Assembly: GCA_943736015.1 (NCBI GenBank)
Contig: OX031071.1
Span: forward strand, 35,124,619-35,188,618
DNA length: 64,000 nt
Reading direction: 5' to 3'
Source of the DNA: Tridacna crocea
Lineage: Eukaryota > Mollusca > Bivalvia > Cardiida > Cardiidae
The notes under the pieces are model-generated. The model was not told where the DNA came from. It saw only the letters and a program-made list of their open reading frames with translations, and searched no databases. Below, piece after piece: positions 45,066 through 57,029 of this stretch. The stretch's first letter is position 1. The number at the start of each line of letters is the position of its first letter. A program made the translations under genes and the position numbers.

Positions 45066-45305
45066 AAATATGCATCATGAAATAACCCATGGGTCATTTC
45101 TCTTCGTAAAGGAATGATCCAACTGTCATATCTCTACGTAGAAGAATGACCCGAGTCATTATTCGACGTAGAGAAAGGACCTAGAGGATCATTTCTCTAC
45201 GTCGAAAAATGACCCGGGTTATTCCCCTACGTAGTACAATGATTTCTTGGGTCATTTCTCTACGTAGAATAATGACCCGGGTCATTCTGTAGGGGAGGGT
45301 CATTT
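45066..45305. repeat. Alternating palindromes: TGACCCGGGTCA and CTACGTAG
   Basis: Steps of ~30 bp alternate an ATGACCCGGGTCAT-type palindrome with a TCTCTACGTAGA-type palindrome, about four rounds, in varied spelling. The same two palindromes recur at 54060-54130. Confidence 0.7.
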
Positions 45306-45530
45306 CTCATTATACCGGCTGTACAACAACAGATGGTTGCACCTTCGGTGGTTACTTTTGCCTACTTCTGGACAAGTATCGACTAGGTAAGAATGGCACT
45401 CGCATACCTGCCTACATAAATAGTTCACATTGATAGTTTAACGCGTTACAGTCTCTTTATCCCTTTATTTTCTACACGAACTCTAGGATGACGGTTTCTG
45501 AAAACAATGTGGTAGGTCGTTACAGTCTCT

Positions 45531-45757
45531 TTAACCGTTTACTGTCCTTCAGGACGAAGGCTTCCTAAAGTAAACATTGTGGCAGAAAGTGGGAAAACAA
45601 GGAATGTAGTAAGCAGCGTTTTTTCTTTCTCCGTGCAACTTTTTTTCATTTTTTTTAAATTAATGTAATAAATGGAGTGAGTCACATTTTATGTCTTCAA
45701 ATTCCTTATAAATGGAACAGTCTAAAATAGTGTCGTCTTGTAGAGAGATATTTAAAG
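45531..45757 (-). mobile_element. Degraded THM at the start of the 75-bp array
   Basis: TTAACCGTTTACTGTCCTTC, taaacattgtggcagaaagt, tgagtcacattttatgtctt and gtctaaaatagtgtcgtctt follow the order B end, hairpin, A arm, A end. Confidence 0.55.
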
Positions 45758-46604
45758 AAACCTGACTCTAATGTATTACCTTATAAATGGAACAGTCTAA
45801 AACAGCGTCGATTTGTAGGGAGATATTTAAAGAAACCTGACTCTAATGTAATACCTTATAAATGGAACAGTTTAACCCTTGCCCAAACGGCAAATTTTTG
45901 ACCACACCAAACTGAAAGCATTCTGCAGATGACATCTTAACAGTTGCTAAAAAGATGATCTCTCTATATTATGGGGTAGAAAATATTGTGGGAAAAGGAG
46001 AAAATGCTAGTTACCAGCATTTTCTCCTTTTCCCTCAATTTTTTCAAAAGGCTTCTATTCCTGACCCGTAAAAAACAGGGATTGTTTGGGAAAGGGTTAA
46101 AAAAAGCGTCGTCTTTTAGGGAGATATCTCAAGAAACCTGACTCTCATGTATTACCTTATAAATGGAACAGTCTAAAATAGTGTCGTCTTGTAGGGAGAT
46201 ATTTAAAGAAACCGGACTTCCATGTATTACCTTATAAATGGAACAGTCTAAAATAGCGTCGTCTTGTTGGGAGATATTTAAAGAAACCTGATTCTCATGT
46301 ATTACCTTATAAATGGAACAGTCTAGAATAGTGTAGTCTTGTAGGGGATATCTCAAGAAACCTGACTCTCATATATTACCTTATAAATGGAACAGTCTAG
46401 AATAGTGTAGTCTTGTAGGGGATATCTCAAGAAACCTGACTCTCATGTATTACCTTATAAATGGAACAGTCTGAAATAGTGTCGTCTTGTAGGGAGATAT
46501 TTAAAGAAACCTGACTTCCATGTATTACCTTATAAATGGAACAGTCTAAAATAGCGTCGTCTTGTAGGGAGATATTTAAAGAAACCTGACTCTCATATAT
46601 TACC
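45688..46604 (-). repeat. 75-bp tandem array (about 9 units) derived from the THM A end
   Basis: Unit: aatggaacagtctaaaatag, tgtcgtcttgtagggagata, tttaaagaaacctgactctc, atgtattaccttata. The part cagtctaaaatagtgtcgtc then ttgtagagag resembles the THM A end (tagtctaaaattttgtcgt then ttggtaaagag). The 75-bp period keeps one minus-strand frame open, giving a 25-residue repeat (DCSIYKVIHESQVSLNIS), likely meaningless. A THM is inserted at 45872. Confidence 0.85.
45872..46100 (+). mobile_element. THM, complete 229 bp, inserted in the 75-bp array at TTAA
   Basis: Array units read aacagtctaaaatagcg. Here the sequence is aacagTTTAA, then the element, then TTAAaaaaagcgtcg. The target TTAA arose from a C-to-T change in one unit and is duplicated. 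The hairpin is nearly perfect. Confidence 0.9.
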
Positions 46605-47117
46605 ATCGGAGTCTTCATGTTATCTACTGGTTGAGCCATTCAGGGACATCGATTTCCGTTGTAATTGATCCTTAACATTATAGAAGGAGACAGGAATTTC
46701 TAAGGAAGATACAGATCAAGATCAGACTCCACAAACTGCAAAGTCTGGTTCGTATGGTTCTGCTTCTTTAGTCAAGCCTCTAGGGTAAAAATCTGGGGAA
46801 AAAAAAAAAAACACAGATCACGATAACATTTCACATATTGCATGTTCTGATCTTGGATACTTACCGTTCTCTTGTCGTGTGTAACATCTAGGGTAAAATT
46901 GTGTGACAGACAACGATCTGACTGCACAGAATATAAAGTCTGATCTGGGGTCCATAGTGTCCGTTATTATATTATCCAAGTGTCCAAGGCAAATATATAC
47001 ATGTACTTGAGTGACAGTGGATTGTATTTTGTTAGAAAAAGACCGAGTTTATTAACCCTCGGTCAAATATTTTGTTTTTGAGTCACAAACATTGTTCTTA
47101 ATGTGTTGATAAACCTT
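46605..47117. other. No gene seen; several GATCAGA hairpin relics
   Basis: Pieces such as gatcaagatcagactccaca (46707) and gtctgatctgggg (46939) belong to the dispersed hairpin family. Confidence 0.4.
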
Positions 47118-47190
47118 CACACAATCTAACCTGGGTCTTCTTCCACACAAGCTAACCTGGGTCTTTTTCCTCACAAGCTAACCTGGGTCG
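47118..47190 (+). repeat. ~27-bp tandem repeat, three units
   Basis: ctaacctgggtcttcttcca, ctaacctgggtctttttcct, ctaacctgggtcgaaact. Confidence 0.7.
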
Positions 47191-49769
47191 AAACTGGTTG
47201 ACAATGGTAAGTTTTCTGAATGTCAAACGACTGTTCTATGTAATTTTCAAGCCAGTATTTACACAAAATGGTTGTATATTTTTCAATGGCTTCCCTGCAT
47301 AAAACCTTGACTTTCATAGTGCCGTTTAAATAGTTGGACAGTTTGTTAATGAAAATTCGTGTCAACAACTGTACGTATAGAAATATTATCACATACCGTT
47401 TACAATAGGTAAATATCAGACAGCGCAGGCCAGGTAAACATTTCTGTCTATTCACAAACAGCATAGATAAATTTTAGATAGATTTATAGATTTCATCACA
47501 AGGAACCAAACATCAGCCAACCAAATTGCAGGTTCATTCAATTGAGAGGAGGGGATTATCCAATGACTATCCTCAACTCCCGGGAATATTTTTTTCTGCA
47601 TCAAATGATAAAAAAAAATATCGCTGACTTCCGGGTTTCAGGCACTAGGCAGGTAATCACCAACCATTTTTAGCAACATTCTGAATCTAACCCTCAATAC
47701 TCTTCTGATATTAAAAGCAACCAAATGCTGTAGCAGATCTGAAAATGAGTTATCTATGTAAAATTCATAGTCAAGTCAGAATGGTTGTTGCCAGTTCAAT
47801 TCATACAGTCTATATAGTCCAGTGAAATTGTGAGAAGACCCAAAACAAATTGTAACAAAACACAGACTTTTTTTGTTTTCAACAAACTTAGGAACACATT
47901 TTTAACATATGTAAAGTAGAACTAAATCGGAGGATATGAAATTTGACTTTTTAAGCTTTTCAAATTCGTATTAATTTGGCCATTTTAAACTTTATTACAA
48001 TTCATCTCGCAAGCTTTACATGTCATTCATACTCGTTTTTTCTCTTGAAAGTCATAGAAAAACGCAATAGCAATTTAACTTCGTACAACAAGCCCACCAT
48101 GATTTACATACGCGGCAGCGTCCCTTCTGTCAATTTAGTTTTACACTAGAGCTGGTTTACCCCACCCAACAATTCAAAGGGAAGGACCACTGTATATTTA
48201 CAGTAAACTAAGGTGGGACAGTTGAATGGTTAATTTACATTTTTATAGTGAATAAATGTTTGTTTGTTGAAATAGATACTATAAATGCTTATTAAAGGCC
48301 TATAGACATTCTTTCAATGGCTGCCTTTCCATAAAGTCTTGCACTAGGTCTTGTGATGGAATCGTAAATGCTGAATTTGGGTCTTATTATAGATTTTGTG
48401 AAACAACAGAATTATTCATGACTAAACATGAATGATTGGTTGAATGATGCAACAATCAGCTTTGTTTCAGCCATACTTCTGTGACAGCTCACATATTTGT
48501 ATATTTCTTTGGTTTCACCAGTAATAAGCTAGGGCTTATCCCAGAATCCCAAAATCCCAGAAATAAACTTGAATTATTGTGTTTTCAGTCTTATTACAGT
48601 TTGAAAACTGTGTTAGGACATTTTTGATAAGATGCAGGTAATAATTAAACCTATGATAACATTTACAAGACCTTTTCGGTTTTATACCTACACTATTGCC
48701 TTTTTTTTTTAAATAAACAAACCTTGAAACACCATTTTAATAAAAGTTAAATACCGCTATCAACTGCAGGGACATACCGGTATTAAGTCACTTAAAGGTT
48801 AAATACATGTACTCTCACATATGTATTCAGTCAAAGCTGTCATTTGAACCAATGATTGTAAGTCTTATAACTTAGATTTGTAACCCACACATACAAAGTT
48901 CCAAGTTTATTTCCTTATTCTTTTCCTGATCTTAAATAGACATCAAGCAAAAAGACAATAGGCACTGCAATAAATATGCATCAGGCAGTGCCTATTTGAA
49001 AAGATTGCCCGGATGACGTGTTTTTGCACTAAATGACCTCGAAAGAAAATCGCATGGTTGCCGTTAAATTTCATGTTGTGCGTTAAACTCTAACAAGCGC
49101 CGTCTACTGTCAACATTTCAGCTGTTCTTGTTCATTTGCAACTGCCGCCGGGCTGATGCCATCCCATGTTGCCCCAGTTCGGGGTAAAGGCGCACTGTCC
49201 ATTGGCAGTTCCTAATTTTTGTCCGTGCCATTAGAAACGGCTCATGTACATTATCTCTTTGGAAATAGGAAAACGCCATGTATTTTGGATTCTGATGGAT
49301 TATTTACATGTATACGAGTACAGAATTAGTTTTGAGTTAAGCCAAAATTTCATTAATTTGACTGGACTAATAGAAAATATTATAGTTCACGATACTGTTA
49401 CGCAGACCGAAGTTTAAACGTTTTCAAGCCTAGTAACAAATCTATTTTTAGCCCAATATCGCTGAAAATATCTCTATTGTAGAGTTTTTGCATGATTATT
49501 TGCATAAAAGGGTTCACCATCTAATCTCGCTCCCCATCTCTTTATACGTCATGTGATCAGATAGAAAACAGTTGATAATAACACCATACCTTCTCGATGT
49601 AGCTAACACAGAACCTTATTCTAGGTATTATATTACATCCAATTATAATTGACCGGTAAAAATTCTGAACGTTTTATCCTGGGGGCCTATGGCTGGTACA
49701 GCTGCACTACCTTTTACGTCTTATAAACACAGTCTGAAGTTTCTTTAGTGCTTAACCTAAAAGTCGCCA
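47191..49769. other. Longest repeat-poor stretch; no gene recognised
   Basis: A SINE-like scrap may lie at 47545-47590. 48470-48560 matches 30710-30800. Near 49010-49200 base composition rises (gcgccgtctactg, cgccgggctgatgccatccc), which could mark a promoter or exon, but I cannot support a coding call. Confidence 0.35.
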
Positions 49770-49960
49770 ATTTCCTTCCGAGGAATAATGAAAGTCATTG
49801 CAACAGGATTCATTGCTCTCTCACCACTGAACGTTGTTTAGAGGATGGTTATATGAGAAACTGCAAGAAAACATGGTTAGGTACACTGGTCTCCTCGATA
49901 TGTGAAATAATTTTGAAATCGCCGTTAAACACCATACAATTGATCAATAAAAAAGAAATC
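49770..49960 (+). repeat. SINE, 5'-truncated
   Basis: gtcattgcaacaggattcat, ggttaggtacactggtctcc and gttaaacaccatacaattga match the SINE body and tail. Confidence 0.6.
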
Positions 49961-50329
49961 GGAGCAGATGCTGAATTTGGACGACCTTCACCATACGTCA
50001 ACACACCTGGAGTAACTTTCAGCAGGCTTAAAGTATCATGACAGATGGAAAACCTTTTCTGCCTTTATCTCTTGTTGGTAAATCCTACAAATACTGTGTC
50101 ACATGGTAAAATTGCATTACATTTGTCTTTTGTATGCATTCTCAATTGTCTACGCCATTCAGCTTAAACATCGTGGGAGATTGTTAACTTTCATATCTTT
50201 TGAACACGCGTAGTCTCATCCTACAGTTACTTTGACATAAAATAAAGTCACAACTAAAGAAAGATGATAAATGGTCAAATCTTACTTTTTTACCTTATTG
50301 TTGATTGATTGTATGCTGATAAATGCTGT

Positions 50330-50510
50330 TGTTATATCGCGGCCGCCAGTGCACCTATCCATGCTTTCTAACATTTTCTTTCACCAATAATTTACACAAT
50401 ATTTTTATCAAGCCTTTGGCTGCTTTCCCACATAGCTATCGTCGATACAATAATCAGGAGTGAGAGAGAAATGAATTCTGTCGCAATGACCACGAACTTT
50501 CCCCTTGACC
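50330..50510 (-). repeat. SINE, minus strand
   Basis: ccagtgcacctatccatgct, ctttggctgctttcccacat and gagagaaatgaattctgtcg are complements of the SINE body. Confidence 0.6.
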
Positions 50511-50675
50511 GCATGTAGAGACGTCCTGAAATATATCTATCTTTACAGCTTATACATCGTGACAGGCGTGCACTTTCTTTTACCTCAATGAAGAAGACTA
50601 ACCACAAAATACCTGCAGAAGTAACAGAAGAATCTTACGGATATCAGCTTATGTAGGTAAATCCTAAGTTATTTA

Positions 50676-50985
50676 TAGCGGTCAGTTAAAAGGAGCCACT
50701 TGTGATCGTTCAGTTAAAAGGAGCCAACTGTGATCGGTTTTTGCAGCGCATTCGTTTTCTGTCAAACAATCAAAATAAGATTAACATAGGTAACGGATCA
50801 GTCGCTCTGCAATCGGTATCTTATTTTTATGAGATCAACGATGACGTGTTCATACTTATATTATCAGCACTCTACATGATCAACGTTCAATCATTATTAC
50901 ATTTTTATGAGATCAACGATGACGTGTTCATACTTATATAATTAGCACTCTACATGATCAACGTTCAATTATTATTACATTTGTC
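50676..50985 (+). repeat. Two small tandem repeats (~29 bp and 78 bp)
   Basis: cagttaaaaggagccacttg occurs twice at 50685-50735. tttttatgagatcaacgatg recurs at 50824 and 50902, with a partial third unit, a 78-bp period that keeps one frame open. Confidence 0.75.
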
Positions 50986-51319
50986 TTTCTTCTTTACTAA
51001 TGGTTTGCTAGCATGTGCCTTACTTAATAAAGTGATGAATCGTTTTGAAGTTTTGTTAGATACGGAAAATCTGAATAGCCCCGGGTGGGAAAGTCACTGG
51101 ACGCTCTGGCGCTTTCGGGGGAGTGTTCTTGTGAACGACATTTTCGAGCCCTAGCCTTCTACTGGTGAAATCTGGAATACACATGAATATCGTAAATGTC
51201 CTCGTGATAAGACTGAAATAATGTTGGAAGTGGTGTAAAACACCATTCAATCAATTAACCTGAATACTCACCTTTTAACGAAAACATTTTATAATTTTAC
51301 TCAATTAATGTTATTTGTC

Positions 51320-51410
51320 TTTGAAGGGGTAGAAAACACTGCTGGAAACGTGGAAATGTTGCTGACTGAATATTCTTTTTTTTCCAAAATGTTTTCATTT
51401 GCATTGTTAA
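51320..51410 (+). mobile_element. THM hairpin relic
   Basis: ggggtagaaaacactgctgg and ttttccaaaatgttttcatt remain of the palindrome. Confidence 0.4.
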
Positions 51411-52617
51411 ATGAGCTTTGTGTCGATTTAAAATTCGAGCTAAGTAATAGGTTAATAATGGGTTTTCGTCTCGTCCACATCCTGTATCGGTTGACTACAT
51501 GGCTGATGAAATAATGTAACTAGATCTATCCGACTTAAATCCTTTCGTCAATACAAAGAATATGCCATAAAGCATTCATAGATCAAGATCAGATAGCAGA
51601 ATGTGAAACGTGCAACGGACGCACAGTATGTTATAAATTCTGCAGTGTACAATACATAAAGATGTTGACTTGTATTACATTGTATACATGTCTCCATTTC
51701 TGGCTGGTTGAAAACTATTGCAGTTTATTATATATATTTGGTTTAAGCGTTTTTCGAAACCGAAATAACCTTGAGTTGTTTATAACGTTATGGTAAATTT
51801 CCATCCGCTGAATTGACATTTTAGGTTATTCGTATTACTCAACACTGCATTATATGAAACCATGCACCCAGTACGTAGTCAGGAATGTTGTAGCACTTCC
51901 GGGCGTCCACCTGTTTTAGTGCATGCTTTATAATCTTTTCACTATCAGAAAAGACTTAGTATTTTAACGTAAATGCATGTAATCAAATGAACAAGGGAAC
52001 GTTAATTTATGGCGATATAATCATATATGTTATTTTTTGTTTAGAATAAATATTCTTAAACGTCTTCAAACGATATCTGTCACAACACGCTGTCAGCTTG
52101 TTTATCTATGTAGCTTTTTGTTGCACGAGCACTAGGTTGGGGTTTAGTGATGTTTTACATAATTTTCATTTTGAATTTACTATGGTATATCTCAAGCACA
52201 CATTCAAGAATACCTTTCCTCTACTGTTAATACATCTAGTTTAACTCTTGCCGTAAAAAAGCGACTAAATTAGGATTTCCGGAAGGTGTGCAGTCTGATC
52301 TTAGATCTGCTGATGAGAAGTTATGCTAAAACGTGAATATGTAAAACTGGAAATAAAATACATGTACCTCTTTTTCGCGGCCAACAATTGTAAAACCACA
52401 CTGGATGTTTTTGTCTTATCTGGTCTACAGTGTTTAACAGTGGCAGACAAAAATCAGTACTACATAAGGAACCACTATTGAAAAGATTTGCTATTTTTCT
52501 GTTGTAAGCCTGTACTTCCCCATATATTATCATTACTATCATTATTATCTGCAGAGATAGTATTAACTATCAAGGAGCATATTGTAATACGTGTGTTGCA
52601 ACCCCCAAAAAAGGACA
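51411..52617. other. Nothing recognised
   Basis: AT-rich, with GATCAGA-type scraps at about 51588 and 52290 and no ORF of note. Confidence 0.4.
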
Positions 52618-52775
52618 AATTAAAGGTGGATATTTACATTTTTCACATCTAACCAAATTTAAAAAGATTATATCGCAGAGGCAAGCGTACCTATCCATGT
52701 TTTCCTGGAGTTTCTTTTACCAGTCCTTCTCCGGGTACTTTCCCACATAACCATCGTCGAAACAGTGCGACAGAT
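52618..52775. repeat. Z left end joined to a minus-strand SINE fragment
   Basis: aaaggtggatatttacattt (52623-52642) is a Z left end that stops at about 52680, where gcgtacctatccatgttttc of the SINE begins. Confidence 0.5.
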
Positions 52776-52988
52776 AGGTTTAGTTCTGTAAGTTATAATT
52801 GATTTGGGGGTTTTGCCATGAGCGCTAGGCATGTTTTAAGCAAAGATAGCATTTAGTCTTCTATATCATTTCTGAAACAATTCGGCTGGTAATCTACAAT
52901 CCTAGCAATACTATGACTTGTCAAACTATCGCGTGCTGTCGTATTGTTAACTTTTGTCCCATGAGCTTTTTTTTCAATTTCTTATTAG

Positions 52989-52990
<2 letters not shown>

Positions 52991-53024
<34 letters not shown>
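52991..53024. repeat. TA dinucleotide microsatellite
   Basis: About 17 uninterrupted TA units. Confidence 0.9.
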
Positions 53025-53026
<2 letters not shown>

Positions 53027-53264
53027 TGTAAGGCATGGTTTATGGGTCATGTCTTTGTATCATGGGTTGTGGGATCTTTTTTTTCCAGGGGGCAGGCAGA
53101 TAATAAACGCTATATTTGGAAGTATTTCGAGATGTACAATGCATGTATTGACTTCATTTTACTTTATTTTTGTTTTTACAAAAAAAGTTATAGATATCAT
53201 TGTGGGACATTACACTGTGGGTCAATGACCCACAAGGCTATATACAGTATTTATATTTCTGTAT

Positions 53265-53530
53265 TGTGGGTCATATCCCACAATCCGTTCTAACGTGAAT
53301 ATACAATATATATTTGGGGAATGTGGGTCATATCCCACAATCCGTTCTGACGTGAATATACAATATATATTTGGGGAATGTGGGTCATATCCCACAATCC
53401 GTTCTGACGTGAATATACAATATATATTTGGGGAACGTGGGTCATATCCCACAATCCGTTCTAATGTGAATATGCAATATATAAAATATATATTTGGGGA
53501 ATGTGGGTCATATCCCACAACCCATCTCAT
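53265..53530. repeat. 58-bp tandem repeat, 4-5 units, each with a palindrome
   Basis: Unit: tgtgggtcatatcccacaat, ccgttctgacgtgaatatac, aatatatatttgggga. TGTGGG...CCCACA forms a short hairpin in each unit. The ORFs on both strands are repeat readings. Confidence 0.85.
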
Positions 53531-54045
53531 TAACCCATTTGTGCATAGCGTCCTATTTGTTGGACATAGGCAAAAGTGCAATCCCAGAAGAAACGCGGTG
53601 TCTCATCAGGGTTTACACGGTTTGCTCGAAAGGAACGCCAATATACATGTATGTTAAGCTAATGAGATTAATATCAACCTGGCACCCTAAAAATGTTAAA
53701 TCGTAAAATGGACAAACAACACACAAGAATGGAAGCGTCCACTCGGCAAAAATAAGGTAATGTGTATATACATATGTATACATGTACATAATTATGTAAC
53801 GTTCATGGAACGTTAATATGCAAATTCAGTAAAACCATTTCTCCTTGAAATGGAACAGGCGGTCTATATATAGCAGATAAACACCTCTCGGTGCGAGCTT
53901 AAACTTTGCATCGACGGGGTATGTTCTTGCTGGAGGGGCCTCGACCATGTTACAATTAAATCGTTGTTTAAACTATTTAGAGATGCTCGAGCACCCAACT
54001 ATTAATCTAACCTAACTGCTACCTTGAAGCCGGTGTAATGCAGAG
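53531..54045. other. Nothing recognised
   Basis: No repeat or coding signal that I can support. Confidence 0.4.
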
Positions 54046-54054
54046 AAATGACCC

Positions 54055-54135
54055 CCCTTACAAAATGACCCCCGGGTCATTTTACTACGTAGAGGAATGA
54101 CCCGGGTCATTATTCTACGTAGAGAAATGACCCCA
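54055..54135. repeat. Second set of GACCCGGGTC / CTACGTAG palindromes
   Basis: gacccccgggtcattttact, acgtagaggaatgacccggg, tcattattctacgtagag, as at 45066-45305. A worn counterpart lies at about 55060-55110. Confidence 0.7.
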
Positions 54136-54149
54136 GACCGTAGAAAAAA

Positions 54150-55045
54150 GGGGTTTCAAGACAGTTCCCCGACACAAGTTTTGGAGACAGTTCCCCGACA
54201 GATCTGGAGACAGTTCCTCGACACTTTTGAAGACAGTTCCCCCGACACTTTTGTTCAATGTCAAACAATAAAATAAATTTTATCGTACATAAAAAGGAAT
54301 TTTTGATGGAGGATTTTATGGATAAGTGATCTTTTGTGACGAATTTAAGTCTTTGTACATGAGATTGGCGATCGAGTACCTACATTTGATCAGACTGGTA
54401 AAGTCTATTACCTAGTTTGATGGAGCAATTTGACAGGCTGTCGTACAAAATATCAAGACATTATCGAAATACGTGTACATTCTCCCAAATTCTAAATACA
54501 TAGAAACAGAGAACTACAATGTACATGTATAATTGTTCGACTTTACAAGATAAAGAACAGGTATTTCCCTCAGTAACCCCCACCACCACCGCCCTCTCTA
54601 CTGTAGGCCTATTACATGTATTATGAAACAGGGAAAAGCAGATAACTACAAATTATTTAAAGACTTTATAGAATCAAAACAAAATACTCTCTATTCTTTT
54701 ATCAACTTTGATGCTGGCTAAAAGTGCCCTTAAAACTCTCCCATGTTCAATACAGTCGTGATTCGTTGTGAATTCATCCACGAGAAAATAGAGCTACCCG
54801 TCATTTTATATATATATCAATCTTCTTCACAGGGTACAGATAATTCGATCACAACATCAATTATCCACGAATATTTCAATTTCTCATGATTATGAATTAT
54901 AATTGTGTTAATTCTACAGCATAAAAGGTAATTTTCCATGAAATAAAAGTGTCGGGGAACTGTCTTCAAAAGTGTCGGGGAACTGTCTCCAAAACTTGTG
55001 TCGGGGAACTGTCTTGTCGGAGAACTGTCTTGTTCCCGAAAGAGG
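54150..55045. mobile_element. Foldback with arms of repeated ACAGTTCCCCGACAC
   Basis: Left arm 54150-54265 has four units (gacagttccccgacacaagt, tttggagacagttcc). Right arm 54945-55045 has the complement (gtgtcggggaactgtct). The ~680-bp loop is unremarkable. Confidence 0.65.
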
Positions 55046-55137
55046 GCCCCCTCTAGCTGTAGTAGATAACCCCCTCATGAAGAGAAAGGACCCCCGTAGA
55101 GAAATTACCCCCCTTTTTTTTCCTTGCGGCATTGTTA

Positions 55138-55330
55138 TTGCTGCTGATGCTGATACTACTACTATTACAACTACTACTACTACCATTACTACAACTACTA
55201 CTCGTATTCTATTACCCCCCTTTCTTGCCTTAACAGTGTTGTTGCTTCTGATGTTTCTACTACTACTTCTACTAATACAGCTGCTGCTGCTGCAACTACT
55301 TCTACTATTTCTTCAACTACTACTGCTTAG
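55138..55330 (+). repeat. ACT/GCT-type trinucleotide-rich tract
   Basis: ctactactattacaactact and variants. It yields Thr- or Leu-rich ORFs by composition only. Confidence 0.75.
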
Positions 55331-56379
55331 TAAGATGGTTAAGATAATGAAATGGAATCCGAATATGAAGAATGTGCTCTATCAGTAGGTACACATTTAT
55401 ATAGGTGTGTAGTGGTCAATAGAGACTTTGTTGATAGCATGGGCCCTAACATTAAACTTTGTCGTGATAAAAATACAAACGTCGTCATGACGTCCCCATA
55501 AACTGCCCCGCTTCCGACACCCTTATCCATCTCCAGAGCTTGTAGAATCTGACAAGATACCGCGCTGAAATTTTGTAAACTTGTGCAAAAGATATAATGT
55601 TCACAGCTCCTGAAATTGTTTATTTCTGCCTTAACTACTATGAAAGTTATAACAAAAGTCTACGTAATTCTGGGACAACTTTCATACTTCTTCTATATGT
55701 ACTATTGCTAATACTGCCACCACTATTTCTACTACTACTACCTGCCAATGTCACTGACTTTTTCTTGATATTGCAAGTATATTTCGAATGATCATAATGA
55801 AACATATCTTAAAATGTATAAAGTTTTTAGACCAACTCTATGACGAAATTTCGTCAAAATCGGTTGATGGACAAAAATTTCTCCATTCACTTCCACTGTA
55901 AGAAATACGCAGAATTTGCCCATATACCCAATTGTAACAATCCTTGAAATGGGGGGAGGGGGTGCGTTATGGGTGAATTCTGTACCCGATGTCGGATCCT
56001 AATTAAATTTCGTCATAGATTTCGTCTAAAACGCTGTAAAGCAATGCCACTTTCAATCCAAGATGACTGCTTTTGGCTAAATCAAAACGCAAACAATATT
56101 CAATATTTTAACATAGTTTACTGATTTCATTATTTAATGTTATCAAGGTTCAATGCATAACAAGTGATAACTAAACAGTAAATATCTCCAAGTCAATGTT
56201 TCTCATGATACAATCATACACCCAGTATATTTGTTACATACACATCATAAACCTTTGATGTTTTCGATGTTTTGAAAATAAGCATTGTTTGTGAGACATA
56301 TATGTCCCCCTCATATGCTTGGTCACTGTGACCTTGACCTTTGACATAATCATCTAAAAGTCAAAAAAAAAAAAATCTA
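55331..56379. other. No gene recognised
   Basis: Repeated 'gacgaaatttcgtcaaaatc' (55841) and 'aatttcgtcatagatttcgtc' suggest an old repeat. 56325-56365 carries the bivalve-type gtgaccttgacctttgacat motif. Confidence 0.4.
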
Positions 56380-56590
56380 TTAACCCTTTCCCAAACAATC
56401 CTTGGTTTTTACGGATCAGGGATAGAAACCTTTTGAAAACATTGTCAGAAAAGGAGAAAATGCTGGTAACCAGCATTTTTTCCTTTTCCCACAATGCTTT
56501 CTACCCTAATGGAAACAAATTTCAATTTTTGATTTATGCTTAGTTTGTTGTCTGCAAGTGCTTTCAATTTGGACGTGTCTAAAATGTTGG
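56380..56590 (-). mobile_element. THM, right terminus missing
   Basis: TTAACCCTTTCCCAAACAAT, hairpin atgctggtaaccagcatttt, A arm to gacgtgtctaaaatgttggg where the match stops. Confidence 0.8.
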
Positions 56591-57029
56591 GATTACTTCT
56601 GGATAACCCTTGTAGTTTGTGTCATAACATTAATGAAGCTTACTGTAAAGTTTGATCAGATGTTGAACTTTACTCTTAATTTGATGGATATTTCTGTTTT
56701 TGAAGGTGGCAAACTTATTAATCACAATTCTGGCTGCTTTATTTTCTGGGATGGTTTTCCTGTTTATATGTTCCTTAAATTCTTTTGAGAGAAGACATTC
56801 TTCTTATCTAGGCCATCTCTGGCGTTTTGAACTTGGTCTGCAAATTTCCTCAGATTCTGCTTCTGATGCACTGTAATCTTCATCATCACCTGAAGTAAAT
56901 CATTTGCATCTACTAAAGAGCAAAATATCATATTTAGAATTAATCAAAACACAAGAGGCTGAAATTCATCTTTTGTTTTCAGTTTGCCTCTTGTCTTGGA
57001 CAATTGAATATCAAAGTTATACAAGAGCA
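56591..57029. other. Nothing recognised
   Basis: A 76-aa ORF begins in the THM A arm and has no known motif. Confidence 0.4.

Noticed and set aside
46129..46639. 25-residue repeat ORF on the minus strand (SIYKVIHESQVS-type)
   Set aside because: It follows from the 75-bp period of an array derived from a THM end. An insertion and indels break it, and nothing suggests translation.
49010..49200. CpG-richer patch as promoter or exon
   Set aside because: Composition rises, but I found no frame, splice site or motif strong enough to list it as a gene.
54972..55388. 138-aa Thr/Leu-rich ORF
   Set aside because: It is produced by the ACT/GCT trinucleotide tract and the ACAGTTCCCCGACAC repeats.
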